Source: Clostridia bacterium
GTDB taxonomy: Bacteria; Bacillota; Peptococcia; DRI-13; UBA5745
DNA: 64,000 nt
Reading direction: 5' to 3'
NCBI GenBank assembly: GCA_018434325.1
Contig: JAHDPO010000007.1
Coordinates: 62,001-126,000, forward strand
Part shown: one piece after another, positions 63,652-64,000 of the stretch
Position numbering within the stretch: position 1 is the first letter of the stretch
How the letters are laid out: each line of letters starts with the position of its first letter
Notes under the pieces: model-generated
What the model was told of the DNA's origin: nothing
The model's input: the letters and a program-made list of their open reading frames with translations, nothing else
The model's database searches: none
Position numbers and translations under genes: made by a program

Positions 63652-64000
63652 ATGATGAAACGAGCCCCTTTGTTTGGCCTTGCTTTTCTGCTGTTATGCG
63701 CCGGCCTGGCGGCCTGTTCTCCCTTTAGCAGCTCCGCCTCCCTTCCCCAGCTGAATCGAAAAGAGCCTGTGATTCTGGAAGTGTGGCATTATTATAACGG
63801 TCCCCAGAAAGCTGCCTTCGACGAGCTGGTAACCGCCTTTAACGAATCCGTCGGCCTGGAAGAAGGCATTGTTGTCCAGGGCTATGGTCAGGGCAATGTC
63901 ACCGACCTGATCAATGCCGTCATTGACGCCGCCAATAAAAAGGTGGGTGCGGGCAAGGTGCCGGATATTTTTGCCGCCTATGCGGATACCGCCTATGCCG
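63652..64000 (+). CDS. Extracellular solute-binding lipoprotein (sugar ABC type), N-terminal part
   Basis: The gene runs off the right edge; about 116 residues are seen. It has a lipoprotein signal with LAAC lipobox (Cys22), then VILEVWHYYNGPQKAAFDELV, the opening strand of family-1 solute-binding proteins for sugars. ATG 63652 has GAGG 7 bases upstream. Permease genes would be expected beyond the window. The substrate is unknown. Confidence 0.85.
   Translation, partial: MMKRAPLFGLAFLLLCAGLAACSPFSSSASLPQLNRKEPVILEVWHYYNGPQKAAFDELVTAFNESVGLEEGIVVQGYGQGNVTDLINAVIDAANKKVGAGKVPDIFAAYADTAYA

Overview
The window comes from an endospore-forming Firmicute, most likely a Clostridia-like anaerobe. The evidence is spoIIP, the hrcA-grpE-dnaK-dnaJ operon with a CIRCE operator and a sigma-A promoter, the Firmicute gene neighbourhood comEA-comEC-holA / rpsT-spoIIP-lepA-hemW-hrcA, an Fe-S serine dehydratase, a flavodiiron protein, and strong AGGAGG-type ribosome binding sites. 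Base composition looks close to half GC in most genes, with a few AT-rich islets. Genus cannot be told from this sequence. No rRNA, tRNA or CRISPR array was found.

Layout. 1-3.9 kb: end of an enolase-superfamily sugar-acid dehydratase gene followed by a complete TRAP transporter (dctP, dctQ, dctM). 3.9-9.2 kb: heat-shock operon, with an unusual tandem 138-bp repeat between dnaK and dnaJ. 9.2-17.2 kb: hemW, lepA, murJ, a small membrane protein, spoIIP and rpsT, with two short inverted-repeat elements. 17.2-27.6 kb: a nine-gene minus-strand operon encoding a RuBisCO-like protein (RLP), a zinc dehydrogenase, an ascorbate-type PTS (EIIA, EIIB, EIIC), a large sigma-54 activator with PTS-sensing domains, its own HPr and Enzyme I, and a HAD phosphatase. 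A near-consensus -24/-12 promoter lies just upstream of the RLP gene, and a PLP-dependent dehydratase is divergently transcribed. 29-33 kb: wecB, flavodiiron protein, holA, trxA. 33-34.9 kb: AT-rich XRE / ImmA / PIN-like triad. 35-38.7 kb: comEC and comEA. 38.7-41.7 kb: ArsR-controlled ABC exporter flanked by two decayed genes (CGGC-domain and NlpC/P60). 41.9-45.7 kb: fused L-serine dehydratase, DUF1648 protein, MATE pump. 45.7-48.4 kb: IS relic, then an XRE/ImmA pair divergent from a Y-family DNA polymerase. 48.4-55 kb: asnB, small membrane protein, AraC/GyrI-like regulator, CDF metal exporter, and a NotI-family restriction-modification pair. 55-64 kb: leuS, M23 peptidase, cardiolipin synthase, an aconitase-family hydratase, and the start of a sugar-binding lipoprotein gene.

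The strongest candidate for an undescribed system is the PTS-RLP operon. My reading is that an ascorbate-type PTS imports and phosphorylates a sugar-acid-like compound, the dehydrogenase oxidises it to a keto intermediate, and the RLP performs a RuBisCO-like enolisation, decarboxylation or C-C bond step. The HAD enzyme would then remove phosphate from a product, and a LevR-type activator would switch the operon on from a sigma-54 promoter. The substrate and the RLP reaction are unknown. A second system of interest is the XRE/ImmA pair facing a Y-family polymerase, which resembles the DdrO/IrrE logic of a LexA-independent damage response.
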